A DNA stretch of 64,000 bases from Actinosynnema sp. ALI-1.44 (GTDB lineage Bacteria > Actinomycetota > Actinomycetes > Mycobacteriales > Pseudonocardiaceae), in contig NZ_MTQO01000053.1 in the NCBI RefSeq assembly GCF_001984155.1, forward strand, positions 434,001 through 498,000, given 5' to 3'. How positions within the stretch are numbered: the first letter of the stretch is position 1; each line of letters starts with the position of its first letter. The position numbers were made by a program, and so were the translations under genes. Positions 52,378-61,401 of the stretch are shown piece after piece. The notes beneath the pieces are model-generated. The model was not told the DNA's origin. It did no database searches and saw only the letters and a list, made by a program, of their open reading frames with translations.

Positions 52378-52917
52378 GTGCGCAAACCCGACGAAGAGAG
52401 CTTCCGGGCTTTCGCGGGCAAACACGCCGCAGGGCTACGCCGCTGCGCCTACTTGTTCTGCGGCGACTGGCACCTTGCCGAGGACTTGACTCAACAAGCC
52501 TTGATCAAGATCTACCGCGCGTGGGGCAAGGTGCAGAAGCAGGACAGCCTGCAGAACTACTCGCGGCGGGTGTTGCTCAACACCTGGCTGGACGAGAAGC
52601 GCAGGCCGTGGCGGCGCAGCGAGCTGAGGTACGAGTCCGTGCCGGACACCGCGGACGTGTCCGCCGATCCCGAGGCCGCTCAGAACCGGTCGTGGGCGAA
52701 GGACATGACCCACCGGGCGTTGCTGGAGCTGCCGCCGCGTCAGCGGGCCGCGCTGGTCCTGCGTTACTTCGACGACCTGTCGGTCGCCGAGACGTCCGCG
52801 GTGCTCGGGTGCTCGGAGGGAACCGTGAAGAGCCAGACCGCCCGTGGCCTGGCGACTTTGCGGGAAGTGGTGGAGAACCTGACGGCAGGTAGGCCGGCTA
52901 GGAGGGTTGTGTCTTGA
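52378..52917 (+). CDS. ECF sigma factor, SigE family (copy B)
   Basis: A 179-residue group 4 sigma factor paralogous to copy A. Region 2: FAGKHAAGLRRCAYLFCGDWHLAEDLTQQALIKIYRAWGKV; region 4: LPPRQRAALVLRYFDDLSVAETSAVLGCSEGTVKSQTARGLATLREVV. The GTG at 52378 has AGGGAG six bases upstream. The partner gene overlaps its last four bases (TTGA), so the two proteins are made in step. The shared region 4 helix (CSEGTVKSQTARGL) with copy A suggests overlapping promoter recognition. Confidence 0.93.
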   Translation: MRKPDEESFRAFAGKHAAGLRRCAYLFCGDWHLAEDLTQQALIKIYRAWGKVQKQDSLQNYSRRVLLNTWLDEKRRPWRRSELRYESVPDTADVSADPEAAQNRSWAKDMTHRALLELPPRQRAALVLRYFDDLSVAETSAVLGCSEGTVKSQTARGLATLREVVENLTAGRPARRVVS

Positions 52918-53699
52918 GTGAACACGAGCTTCGGGAAGGGTTGCAGCTGGCCGTGGCCGACGAGCCCCCGATGAGCTTTGACATCGACGAGCTGGTGACC
53001 ACGGCGGAGCGCGCGGTGCGTCGTCGCCGTGCCCTCGTCGCCGTTGGCGTGAGCACGGCCGCTGTGGCCGTCGTCGCCGTGACCGTGCCGGTTGTGCTGG
53101 GGATGAGCGGCACGTCGGAGGAGATCCCCGTGGCCGCGCCTCCGCCGCCGTCGGCCAGCGCGCCTTCGACGCCACCGTCGGCACCACCGTCGTCGGTGAC
53201 GAAACCGCCGCTGACGAAGCAGCAGCTCACTCAGCGCGGCAACGAGATGCGGACGTACCTGAACACCCAGTTGCCGAAGGTGGCCCCCACGGCGAAGGGT
53301 GTCAACACCCTGCCGTTCGGCGGCGAGGCCGAAGGCGCCGTTTCCGATGGCCAGGCCTACCTGGACGCGTTCGTCAAGTTCAAAGTCGGCACCGTGCCGA
53401 CGGCCGCCGCGGTCCAGGTGCGCAACGACCAGGAGCACCAGTGCGACGGCAGCTGTCAGGACCTTCCACAGCCGGACGGCAGCAAGGTGGTCATCGAGAC
53501 GACCAACGGTCCGGCGGGCAACAACCCGGCGATGACCATCGTCAGCGCCATCCACATCCGCAAGGACGGCACGCTCACCCGGGTCTCCGCGTACAACTAC
53601 GACCCGACCAGCGGTTCCGCGCCCGTGTACCAGCCCGACGTGGCGCTCACGGTCGACCAGATGGTGCGCCTGGCCACTGATCCGACTCTGCACCTGTAG
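52914..53699 (+). CDS. One-helix membrane partner of ECF sigma factor (copy B)
   Basis: A 261-residue protein laid out like copy A: cytoplasmic N-terminus of about 40 residues ending in a basic cluster (ERAVRRRRA), one helix (about 41-63, VGVSTAAVAVVAVTVPVVLG), a Pro/Ser-rich linker (PPPPSASAPSTPPSAPP) and an extracytoplasmic domain with a close cysteine pair (HQCDGSCQD). No zinc anti-sigma motif. The TTG start overlaps the sigma stop. The cysteine pair could make the signal redox-sensitive; that is speculation. Confidence 0.75.
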   Translation: MSEHELREGLQLAVADEPPMSFDIDELVTTAERAVRRRRALVAVGVSTAAVAVVAVTVPVVLGMSGTSEEIPVAAPPPPSASAPSTPPSAPPSSVTKPPLTKQQLTQRGNEMRTYLNTQLPKVAPTAKGVNTLPFGGEAEGAVSDGQAYLDAFVKFKVGTVPTAAAVQVRNDQEHQCDGSCQDLPQPDGSKVVIETTNGPAGNNPAMTIVSAIHIRKDGTLTRVSAYNYDPTSGSAPVYQPDVALTVDQMVRLATDPTLHL

Positions 53700-53705
53700 G
53701 TGGCA

Positions 53706-53711
53706 TACCCT
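53706..53711 (+). promoter_or_regulatory. -10 box TACCCT of a leaderless promoter (purB)
   Basis: TACCCT ends eight bases before GTG 53720; an in-frame GTG at 53714 is too close to be the leaderless start. Confidence 0.55.
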
Positions 53712-53719
53712 GTGTGACC

Positions 53720-55147
53720 GTGAAGCCGCGCATCCCGAACGTCCTCGCCAACCGCTACGCCTCGGTCGAGCTGGCCCAGCTGTGGTCGCCTGAGCACAAG
53801 GTGGTCCTGGAGCGCGAGCTGTGGCTCGCGGTCCTCAAAGCACAGTCCGAGCTGGGGATCGAGGTTCCCGACGGTGTCGTCGCGGACTACGAGCGGGTCG
53901 TCGGCGAGGTCGACCTCGCGTCGATCGCCGAGCGTGAGCGGGTCACGCGGCACGACGTGAAGGCGCGGATCGAGGAGTTCAACGCGCTGGCCGGGCACGA
54001 GCACGTGCACAAGGGCATGACGTCCCGTGACCTGACCGAGAACGTCGAGCAACTGCAGATCAAGCGGTCGCTCGAACTGATGGCGGCACGGACTTTGGCC
54101 GTGCTCGCGCGGTTGGCGCGGTTGGCCACCGAGCACACCGATCTGGTGATGGCGGGCCGTTCGCACAACGTCGCCGCGCAGGCGACGACGTTGGGCAAAC
54201 GGTTCGCCACCGCCGCGGACGAGTTGCTTGTCGGGTTCGAGCGGCTCACGTCGCTGATCGAGCGGTACCCGTTGCGCGGTGTCAAGGGGCCGGTCGGCAC
54301 GGCGCAGGACATGCTGGACCTGCTCGGCGGCAACGAGTCCACTCTGGACGAACTGGAGCGCGGGGTCGCCGAGCACCTGGGTTTCCAGCGCGTGTTCACC
54401 AGTGTCGGCCAGGTGTACCCCCGCTCGCTCGACTTCGACGTCGTGTCCACTTTGGTGCACCTGGCCGGTGCGCCGGGCAGCGTCGCCAAGACGATCCGGT
54501 TGATGGCCGGGCACGAACTGGTCACCGAGGGCTTCAAGCCCGGTCAGGTCGGCTCGTCGGCCATGCCGCACAAGATGAACACGCGCTCCTGCGAGCGGGT
54601 CAACGGGTTCGCGGTGATCCTGCGCGGCTACCTGTCGATGGTCGGCGAGTTGTCCGGCGACCAGTGGAACGAAGGCGACGTTTCGTGCTCGGTCGTGCGT
54701 CGGGTCGCGCTCCCGGACGCGTTCTTCGCGTTGGACGGCCTGTACCAGACGTTCCTGACCGTGCTCGACGAGTTCGGCGCGTACCCGGCCGTGATCGCTC
54801 GTGAGCTCGACCGGTACCTGCCTTTCCTCGCCACGACGAAGGTCCTGATGGCGTCCGTGCAGGCGGGGGTCGGCCGGGAAACCGCGCACGAGGCGATCAA
54901 GGAGCACGCCGTCGCGGTCGCGCTCGCCATGCGGGAGCAGGGCCAGGCCGACAACGACCTGCTTGCCCGGTTGGCCGCCGATGACCGGATTCCCCTGGAA
55001 CGCTCCCAGCTGGACGCGCTGCTCGCCGACCGGCACTCGTTCACCGGAGTGGCCGACAGCCAGGTCCGCGCGGTTGTGAAGCGTGTCTCAGAAGTGCTCG
55101 AGAACTACCCGGAGGCCGCGGGTTACGCTCCCGCGCCGATCCTCTAG
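53720..55147 (+). CDS. purB: Adenylosuccinate lyase
   Basis: PurB releases fumarate at two steps: SAICAR to AICAR and adenylosuccinate to AMP. The 475-residue fumarase/aspartase-superfamily enzyme has the start IPNVLANRYASVELAQLWSPEHKVVLERELWLAVL, the catalytic His in TSRDLTENVEQLQ and GRSHNVAAQATTLGKRF, and the signature loop GSSAMPHKMNTRSCERVNGF with the catalytic Ser. GTG 53720 is chosen from the leaderless box; GTG 53714 would add two residues. It works after purC and purA, both in the window. Confidence 0.96.
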   Translation: MKPRIPNVLANRYASVELAQLWSPEHKVVLERELWLAVLKAQSELGIEVPDGVVADYERVVGEVDLASIAERERVTRHDVKARIEEFNALAGHEHVHKGMTSRDLTENVEQLQIKRSLELMAARTLAVLARLARLATEHTDLVMAGRSHNVAAQATTLGKRFATAADELLVGFERLTSLIERYPLRGVKGPVGTAQDMLDLLGGNESTLDELERGVAEHLGFQRVFTSVGQVYPRSLDFDVVSTLVHLAGAPGSVAKTIRLMAGHELVTEGFKPGQVGSSAMPHKMNTRSCERVNGFAVILRGYLSMVGELSGDQWNEGDVSCSVVRRVALPDAFFALDGLYQTFLTVLDEFGAYPAVIARELDRYLPFLATTKVLMASVQAGVGRETAHEAIKEHAVAVALAMREQGQADNDLLARLAADDRIPLERSQLDALLADRHSFTGVADSQVRAVVKRVSEVLENYPEAAGYAPAPIL

Positions 55148-55151
55148 CGGT

Positions 55152-55157
55152 TAACTT
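55152..55157 (+). promoter_or_regulatory. -10 box TAACTT of a leaderless promoter
   Basis: TAACTT ends six bases before ATG 55164. GGAGG follows it directly, so a ribosome site may also act. Confidence 0.5.
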
Positions 55158-55163
55158 GGAGGC

Positions 55164-55973
55164 ATGGGGCGTGTCGTCGAGCTGATCCGGTACATCGTCA
55201 AAGGCTGCGCCGGCGAGTCGCTCCAGCGCAGCGCTGCCGGCCCGATGGGCCTGGCCGACGACAGGCTGTACATGGTCGTCGACCAGAACGGCAAGTTCAT
55301 CACCCAGCGCACCATGGCGAAGATGGCCCTGGTGCGGCCGAGCCTCGGCGACGGGACGATCAAGCTCGCCGCGCCCGGGTTCGACGACGCCGAGTTCGAC
55401 GTGGTCCACGACGGCGAGCAGCTCGAGGTCGTGCTGCACAAGTGGACCGGCAAAGCCGTCGACCAGGGCACTGGACCCGCCGAGTGGTTCTCGCGGTTCA
55501 TGGGCGAGCCGGTTCGGCTGGTGCGGGTGCCGCCGGACCTCGAGCGGCACTCCAACGGCGTGGTCGGCGGCCTCGTCGGGTTCGCCGACGCCGACGCGCT
55601 GCACGTGATCGGCGAGTCCTCGCTCGCGCACCTCAACAGCCGGATCACCGGCAGCGGCGGGCAGGCCCTGCCGATGAACCGGTTCCGGCCGAACGTGGTG
55701 GTCAGCGGCTGGGAGGAGCCGTACACCGAGGACCGCGTGCAGACCATGACCATCGGCGCGGTGGAGGTCGGCTGGGAGAAGAACGCGATCCGGTGTGTGG
55801 TCCCGACCGTCGACCAGGCGACCGGCCAGCGGGCTGGCCACGAGCCGACCAGGACGCTGGCCGGTTACCGGCGGGTGGAAGGCGGGGTCACCTTCGGTGC
55901 CAAGTTCGCCGTGCTCACCGCGGGCGAACTGGCCGTCGGCGACCCCGTCTCCGTCACCTCGTGGCTTGACTAG
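55164..55973 (+). CDS. MOSC domain protein (YcbX/mARC-like)
   Basis: A 269-residue molybdenum-cofactor-binding protein. Residues 1-115 are the MOSC N-terminal beta-barrel ([33 protein letters not shown]) and 116-269 the MOSC domain with [14 protein letters not shown] and the molybdenum-ligand Cys in [14 protein letters not shown], as in mARC and YcbX, which reduce N-hydroxylated bases. Unlike E. coli YcbX there is no C-terminal 2Fe-2S domain, so an external reductase is needed. Its TAG stop shares a CTAG with the convergent carboxypeptidase. Confidence 0.9.
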   Translation: MGRVVELIRYIVKGCAGESLQRSAAGPMGLADDRLYMVVDQNGKFITQRTMAKMALVRPSLGDGTIKLAAPGFDDAEFDVVHDGEQLEVVLHKWTGKAVDQGTGPAEWFSRFMGEPVRLVRVPPDLERHSNGVVGGLVGFADADALHVIGESSLAHLNSRITGSGGQALPMNRFRPNVVVSGWEEPYTEDRVQTMTIGAVEVGWEKNAIRCVVPTVDQATGQRAGHEPTRTLAGYRRVEGGVTFGAKFAVLTAGELAVGDPVSVTSWLD

Positions 55974-57238
55974 CAGGTGCCGCCGATGATGCGCGGCGGG
56001 CAGTCGCTGTAGCTGAGGAACAGCGAGACCGCGCGGTCGTTGCGTGTGGTCTCGCGGACGATGACCTCGTCAGGCGGGTAGAAGCCGCCGCCGCCGGACC
56101 GCGGGTACATCTCGAACGTGTAGCTCCAGATCTTGTGCACGCCCCACATCCAGTCGTTGACCGAGCCATCGGTGACGTACAGGTCACTGGACTGTTGCGG
56201 TGTGTAGCCGTTGGTCTGGGCCATCTGCGTGCCGAGCGTGCGGAACGTGCGCTCCTGGGCGGCGTCGAGGCCTGGAGCGGTGTTGTTGTAGGTGTAGCCG
56301 TACGGCCACAGCACCAGCTCCGAGTAGGTGTGCCAGTCGATGTGCGTCTTGATCTGTTGCACACCGCCGACCACGCGCGAGGTCACGAAGTCACGCAGCC
56401 GCTGGGTCTCCGGCGCCGAGAACGCCGACGGGCCGCGATAGGTCTCGCTGGCGGTCGACCCGCTCGAACCGCCGCAGCAGCCCCACTGGAAGCCCCAGTT
56501 GCGGTTCAGGTCGGTGCCCACGTTGGCCGAGCCGGCGTTGGGCTGGCGGTTCTTGCGCCACGACCGGTACGAGCCGGAGGCGATGTCGTACTCCGAGCCG
56601 TCCGGGTTGACGCTCGTGACGATCCAGATCTCCTTGCTGTTCACCTCGTTGGTGATGGCTGTGTCGGTGCCGTAACCGTCGGTGTACCGGTTGGCGATCC
56701 GCAGGCACATCTCCGGCGTCAGGTGCTCACGGGCGTGTTGCTGGCACGTGAACAGGACCTCGGGCTCGTTCTCGTCGGTCGCCACGTTGTCGCTGATCTT
56801 CAGCAGCCACAGATCACGGTTCTGGTAGCTCTTGCCGATGCTCGACAGCGTCGCGATCTGCGGGTGGTCCGCGACGATCTTGCGCAGCTCCGAGGTCTGT
56901 TCGGCGTAGTTGTGGTACATCGAGTCGGCAGGCGGGAAGTCCAGCGTCGTCGCCTGCGGGGTCAGCCGGAATCCCGCGTTCCGCAGCGCCTTCGCCTGGC
57001 TCTCGGTGGCCGCGAAGGTGAGCGTGCCGCTGTCGGTTCCGTGGATGTCGACGCCGAACCGGCTGATCGCGGTGCGGGACACCGGTGTCGTGTTGTCGAC
57101 GGTGTAGACCGTGGTCGCCTGGTTCTGGGCGACGGCGGCCGTGCTCTGGTCGGGCTGCGCCGATGCCGTGAGCGGCAGGGGCAGCAGGATGGCAGCGCCA
57201 AGCGCCGCCGCGGCCACCAGACCGCGACGAGACCTCAT
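55970..57238 (-). CDS. Secreted M14 zinc carboxypeptidase
   Basis: A 422-residue exported metallocarboxypeptidase. The signal peptide ([25 protein letters not shown]) is followed by a propeptide-like region (about 30-115) and the M14 domain: zinc ligands in [14 protein letters not shown] (HxxE) and [12 protein letters not shown] (His), substrate Arg/Asn in [11 protein letters not shown], and catalytic Glu in [11 protein letters not shown] double Cys ([10 protein letters not shown]) and a C-terminal Cys may form disulfides. Related Streptomyces enzymes remove C-terminal residues from peptides. ATG 57238 with GAGAGCC; monocistronic. Confidence 0.93.
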   Translation of the reverse strand: MRSRRGLVAAAALGAAILLPLPLTASAQPDQSTAAVAQNQATTVYTVDNTTPVSRTAISRFGVDIHGTDSGTLTFAATESQAKALRNAGFRLTPQATTLDFPPADSMYHNYAEQTSELRKIVADHPQIATLSSIGKSYQNRDLWLLKISDNVATDENEPEVLFTCQQHAREHLTPEMCLRIANRYTDGYGTDTAITNEVNSKEIWIVTSVNPDGSEYDIASGSYRSWRKNRQPNAGSANVGTDLNRNWGFQWGCCGGSSGSTASETYRGPSAFSAPETQRLRDFVTSRVVGGVQQIKTHIDWHTYSELVLWPYGYTYNNTAPGLDAAQERTFRTLGTQMAQTNGYTPQQSSDLYVTDGSVNDWMWGVHKIWSYTFEMYPRSGGGGFYPPDEVIVRETTRNDRAVSLFLSYSDCPPRIIGGTC

Positions 57239-57393
57239 GGGCTCTCCTTTGTGAACTTGCGTGCAGGGTGTCTCGTAGCCTGGGTCGGCTCACCGAGCGT
57301 GCGCAAGACGCAACCGCGCGATTACCCACGTACGGCCGAAGGGGTGAAGCCCTTTGGCGGCGAACCGATCGTCGGTTCCGGCAATATGGGAAC

Positions 57394-58176
57394 GTGACAG
57401 TGGTTCAGCAAGTTCGAAAACGCTACTCGCGCAACGGCCCGTGGGTGCTCGACGGGATCGATCTAGCTGTGGAACCAGGGCTTATGACCGTCATCGTCGC
57501 TGGTAATGGCATCGGCAAGTCCACATTGCTCCGGATCGTCGCCGGTGCGTCGGTGCCGACCAGCGGCACGGTCATCGGCAGACCGCGCACGGTCGGGTAC
57601 GTTCCCGAACGCGCACCGGCGGCGATCCGGATGACCGCGCGCCAGTACCTCGCACACATCGGGCGGATGCGCGGCCTGTCACCGGGGGAAACCAACGCCC
57701 GCACGAACGAACTGGCGGAGCGGCTGCGGCTGGTGCCGGGGCCGGACGTGCCGATCGCCGCGCTGTCCAAGGGAAACGGCCAGAAGGTCGCGGTCATGCA
57801 GGCGTTCCTGAAACACCCGGATCTGCTCGTGGTGGACGAACCCGCGACCGGCCTCGACGCGCCCGCGCGCGCCGAGCTCACCGCGCTGATGGCACAGGCC
57901 GAACAGGACGGTGCCCGGATCCTGTTGAGCGTTCACGAAAGCGCGGTGCCCAACGGCCGCATGTACCGCCTGCGTGACGGCAAGCTCGAGCCGGAAGCGT
58001 TGCGGGGTATGCGAGTCTCGTTGCGACCGACGCGATCCGGTTTGCGTGCTGGTGACCTGGGGGCCGAGGTCCTGCTGGAGGAACCAGGTCGTGTCGTCGT
58101 GCGCACCGACGACGCGGACAAACTCCTGCTCACCGCGTTGGCCGACGGCTGGTCGCTGATCGAGGCGGTGTCATGA
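57394..58176 (+). CDS. ABC transporter ATP-binding protein
   Basis: A 260-residue single-domain ABC ATPase. Walker A is AGNGIGKST, Walker B LLVVDEPATGLD, switch His in LLSVHESA. The signature motif is degenerate: LSKGNGQKVAVMQAF instead of LSGGQ, as in many ABC-2-type exporters of the drug-resistance class. The C-terminal 60 residues form an extra domain. GTG 57394 gives VTVVQQVRKRYS; the longer upstream frame crosses the divergent promoter. The membrane subunit overlaps by four bases (ATGA). Cargo unknown. Confidence 0.9.
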   Translation: MTVVQQVRKRYSRNGPWVLDGIDLAVEPGLMTVIVAGNGIGKSTLLRIVAGASVPTSGTVIGRPRTVGYVPERAPAAIRMTARQYLAHIGRMRGLSPGETNARTNELAERLRLVPGPDVPIAALSKGNGQKVAVMQAFLKHPDLLVVDEPATGLDAPARAELTALMAQAEQDGARILLSVHESAVPNGRMYRLRDGKLEPEALRGMRVSLRPTRSGLRAGDLGAEVLLEEPGRVVVRTDDADKLLLTALADGWSLIEAVS

Positions 58177-58811
58177 GCCCATTGGTCCGCTATCTCGCCG
58201 CGGATGTGCTGCGCGGTCAGCGTTGGGCCGCGCCGATGTTGGCGTACCTGGCGATTCTGATGATCATCGGTCCACCGACCGGTCCGGTGCTGCCGACGTA
58301 CGCGATGGCGTCCGCGGCGCTCGTGCCGATCGGGCTGTGGATCACCATCGTGGTGATGCACAACGAGGAGCCGATGCAGGCGGCGATCACGATGTCGATC
58401 AACGGCGGTTTCCGCCGGGTGTGGCTGGCCAAGGTCGGCACCGCACTGCTGTGCACGGGCGTGCTCGGCGTGGCCGGGCTGGTCTGGCTCACCGCGACCT
58501 CCGGTCAGGTCGCGCAGATGGGCGTGGGCGCGGTGGACTTCGCGATGACGACGCTGGCCGGGGTCGCGTTCGGCACGGTGATCAGCCGCCCGGTGCTGGC
58601 CAAGCTCGGCTGGACGATCGTGCTCGGGGTCGGGATCTGCTTCGCCCAGCTGTTCGTCCGCCAGGCGCCGCCGGTGAACGCCCTGATCGACCTGTACGCG
58701 GGCGACCACCCGGGCCCGGCCGGAACGGTGTTCCTGATCGCCGCCGAGTCGGTCGTGCTGTCGGTCGTGGTCATCGCACTGGCCCACGCGCTGGCGAAAC
58801 GCCGTGTCTAA
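58173..58811 (+). CDS. ABC transporter membrane subunit
   Basis: A 212-residue integral membrane protein with about six hydrophobic helices (near residues 20-40, 42-65, 88-110, 115-140, 150-168, 185-207). It is translationally coupled to the ATPase, so it is the permease of the pair. No family signature beyond that can be read; a substrate cannot be named. An amphipathic cytoplasmic stretch (MSINGGFRRVWLAKVG) may contact the ATPase. Its stop overlaps the convergent SAM-hydrolase gene by four bases. Confidence 0.82.
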   Translation: MSPLVRYLAADVLRGQRWAAPMLAYLAILMIIGPPTGPVLPTYAMASAALVPIGLWITIVVMHNEEPMQAAITMSINGGFRRVWLAKVGTALLCTGVLGVAGLVWLTATSGQVAQMGVGAVDFAMTTLAGVAFGTVISRPVLAKLGWTIVLGVGICFAQLFVRQAPPVNALIDLYAGDHPGPAGTVFLIAAESVVLSVVVIALAHALAKRRV

Positions 58812-59623
58812 CGTCGTATCTCGGCGATCGGGTCGCGCTGGCCGACCATCAACAGCGACGACGCGAACCCCTGGTTGACCGCGATCGCCACGTGCCCGGC
58901 CGAGTCGACGAACACCAGCGCCTCGCCGGGCTCGACGTCGTCGAAGGTGCGGCCGATCGTGGCGTCCACGGTGTGCATCCCGATCTGCACCTGCACGGAC
59001 GCGCCCGGCAGCAGCAGCCCGGTCGCGATGATGTCGCGGACCTGCGCGGCCAGTTGGATGTTGCCGAAGTGGTCGACCGAGAGCACGTCGGAGCGCAGCC
59101 GCTGGCTGCCGACCACGACCTTCGGCTCGGCCAGCTGCACCAGCGTCGCCGGGTCGATCTCCGGCCCGAAGTCCGACGGCTGCACACCGAGCGTCAGGTA
59201 CGCGGCGGCGGGCGCGAAGATGTCCCGGCCGTGGAACGTGTGCGACACCGAGGGAAGGCGGTACTCCTCGGCCACGAGCTCGTAGACCGCCTGCGGGCCG
59301 CCGAGCGCGCTCGCCGCCGGCACCATCAGCCCGTTGTCCGGCCCGACGAACACGCCTTCCTCGGTGACGATGAGAATCCCGCGGCGGCCGGTGCCGACTC
59401 CCGGATCCACCACGGCGACGTGCACCGAAGGCGGCAGGAACGGGACGACTTGGGCGAGGATGGTCGCGCCGCGCCGCACATCCTGCGGCGGCACGGCGTG
59501 TGACACGTCGATGACCTGCGCTTTCGGTGCTTTCTGGGCGATGACGCCTCTGCACGCGGCCACGAAGCCGTCAGCCAGCCCATAGTCGGTGGTCAGCGAA
59601 ACCCAGTCGAAGGCCATGCGCAT
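58808..59623 (-). CDS. SAM hydroxide adenosyltransferase (DUF62, fluorinase/chlorinase family)
   Basis: A 271-residue member of the DUF62 family, which includes fluorinase and chlorinase but mostly hydrolyses SAM to adenosine and methionine. VSLTTDYGLADGFVAACRG, VAVVDPGVGTGRR, VGPDNGLMVPA and FHGRDIFAPAAAYL are the conserved segments; the Asp, Arg and His of the hydroxide-activating triad fall in these. The chlorinase/fluorinase loop is not evident, so simple SAM hydrolysis is likely. ATG 59623 and 59617 are alternative starts. The purpose of the reaction is unknown; it adjoins an ABC exporter on the same strand. Confidence 0.9.
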   Translation of the reverse strand: MRMAFDWVSLTTDYGLADGFVAACRGVIAQKAPKAQVIDVSHAVPPQDVRRGATILAQVVPFLPPSVHVAVVDPGVGTGRRGILIVTEEGVFVGPDNGLMVPAASALGGPQAVYELVAEEYRLPSVSHTFHGRDIFAPAAAYLTLGVQPSDFGPEIDPATLVQLAEPKVVVGSQRLRSDVLSVDHFGNIQLAAQVRDIIATGLLLPGASVQVQIGMHTVDATIGRTFDDVEPGEALVFVDSAGHVAIAVNQGFASSLLMVGQRDPIAEIRR

Positions 59624-59646
59624 TGATACCTTGTTCCTGTGACCTT

Positions 59647-61401
59647 CTAACGCATGGCTCCCCGTTTCTCGCCCGAGAAGCTGCCGACCAGGCTCGCGTA
59701 CGAGCCCCGAGCGGCCATCAGCTCGTCGTGATTGCCCAGCTCGACGATGCGTCCGCCGTCCATCACCGCGATCCGGTCGGCGTCCCTGGCTGTCGAGAGC
59801 CTATGCGCGATGGCGATCACTGTCCGGCCGGACAGTACAGCGTTCAACGACCTCTCCAGTCTGCCGGACGCCGACGAGTCCAGAAGGGACGTGGCCTCGT
59901 CGAGGACGAGCGTGTGCGGGTCGGCGATCACCAAGCGGGCCAAGGCGATCTGCTGCACCATCGCCGGTGCGACGGCTTCACCACCGGAGCCGACCACCGT
60001 GTCCAGGCCGTCCGGCAGCGCCTTCGCCCAGTCGGCCGCGTCCACTGTGCGCAGTGCATCCCACAGCTCGTCGTCCGTCGCCGCACGAGGCAGCGTCAGG
60101 TTCTCCCTGAGCGTCCCGCCGAACACGTGCTGCTCCTGCGTCACCAGAACGATCTCGTTGCGGCGCTTGGCCAACGGCAACGCCGTGACCTCCACGCCGC
60201 CGATGGTCACCGAACCCGAGTCGGGTGCGTTGATCCCGGCCAGCAACCGGCCGAGCGTCGACTTGCCCGCACCGGACGGACCGACGACGACCAGCCGCTC
60301 ACCCTCCACGATGTCCAGGTTGATGCCGTGCAGCACCTCGCGGCCCGGGCTGTACGCGAACTTCGCGTCCCGCACGGTGATGGCCGTGCCCTTCGGCGTC
60401 GCGGACTCGTCGCCGGGATCCGGCATGATCTGCTGCACGCCGAGGATCCGGCGCAACGCGGCATTGCCGACCTGCAACTCGTCCATCCAGGTCAGCGCGC
60501 CGTTCAACGGCTCGACCAGCGCCCGCGCGTACAGCACGACCGCGGTGATCGCACCGATCCCCGCGATGCCCTCCGCGTAGGCGATGCCACCGATCAGCAG
60601 GATCGCGGCGAGCGGCAGGATGAACGCGACATCCAGCCCGCCGAGGAACCACGCCCACAACCGGCTGCAGTACCACTCGACGCCGACAGCCTTGTCCAGG
60701 TTGCGGTCGTTGAGCCGCAACCGCCGCTCGCGCAGCCGCAACGCCTCGACCGTGCGCCCGCCGTCGGCCGTCTCGTGTGTGCTGGAGTGCACCTCGGCCC
60801 AGTTCGCCAGCGCTTCCTCGTACTTCGGGATCACCCTGGGCCGGTACCAGCGCGTCGCCACGACCAGTACCGGAACGGCCACCAGCATGCCGAGAGCGAC
60901 GACCGGTGACGTGATGAACATGGCCACCGCTGTCAACGCCACCGTCACGGTCGCGATGGTGATCTCCGGCGCTGCCTGCCGCAGGCCCTCGTCCAGCTTG
61001 TCCACGTCGGAGGTGGCCCGGCTGAGCAGGTCGCCCGTACCGGCCGACTCCACCGTGGACAGCGGGAGCCGGACGACGTGCTCGACCATGCCCTCACGGG
61101 CCTCGGCGAGCAGCCGCTCACCGAACACGGCCGCCCGGAACTGGGCCTGTCTGCGCAGCACCGCGTGCACGACGAGCACACCGACGAAGATCAGCGCGAC
61201 CACGTCGATGTGCGTCGTCGTGGTGCCTCCGGACACCGAGTCGACCAGGTTGCCCAGCAGTTGCGGGCCGACCAGGCCGACCAGGGTGGCCGCGCCGAAC
61301 AGCGACATCATCCCGAGGAACGACTTCTTGTTCTTCGACGCGACCGACCAGATCCACGCGCGGACAGCGCGCTTGTCCGCCAAGGGGAGTGTTGTCTTCA
61401 T
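59647..61401 (-). CDS. Heterodimeric ABC exporter, subunit with intact Walker A but lost signature
   Basis: A 584-residue half-transporter: six-helix exporter domain (about 15-315) and an ATPase domain. Walker [15 protein letters not shown] has the Lys at 380, Walker [12 protein letters not shown] is intact with the catalytic Glu, and the switch His is in AIAHRLS. The signature LSGGQ is replaced by APAMVQQ (about 477-484), so it cannot complete a site in trans. Its partner (upstream gene) has the opposite pattern. ATG 61401 overlaps the upstream stop (ATGA); a longer frame to the left is antisense readthrough inside the partner gene. Confidence 0.92.
   Translation of the reverse strand: MKTTLPLADKRAVRAWIWSVASKNKKSFLGMMSLFGAATLVGLVGPQLLGNLVDSVSGGTTTTHIDVVALIFVGVLVVHAVLRRQAQFRAAVFGERLLAEAREGMVEHVVRLPLSTVESAGTGDLLSRATSDVDKLDEGLRQAAPEITIATVTVALTAVAMFITSPVVALGMLVAVPVLVVATRWYRPRVIPKYEEALANWAEVHSSTHETADGGRTVEALRLRERRLRLNDRNLDKAVGVEWYCSRLWAWFLGGLDVAFILPLAAILLIGGIAYAEGIAGIGAITAVVLYARALVEPLNGALTWMDELQVGNAALRRILGVQQIMPDPGDESATPKGTAITVRDAKFAYSPGREVLHGINLDIVEGERLVVVGPSGAGKSTLGRLLAGINAPDSGSVTIGGVEVTALPLAKRRNEIVLVTQEQHVFGGTLRENLTLPRAATDDELWDALRTVDAADWAKALPDGLDTVVGSGGEAVAPAMVQQIALARLVIADPHTLVLDEATSLLDSSASGRLERSLNAVLSGRTVIAIAHRLSTARDADRIAVMDGGRIVELGNHDELMAARGSYASLVGSFSGEKRGAMR

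Noticed and set aside
58808-59623. A fluorinase or chlorinase for halogenated natural products
   Set aside because: The family core fits, but no halogenase-specific loop or biosynthetic genes are near; SAM hydrolysis is the more usual activity.
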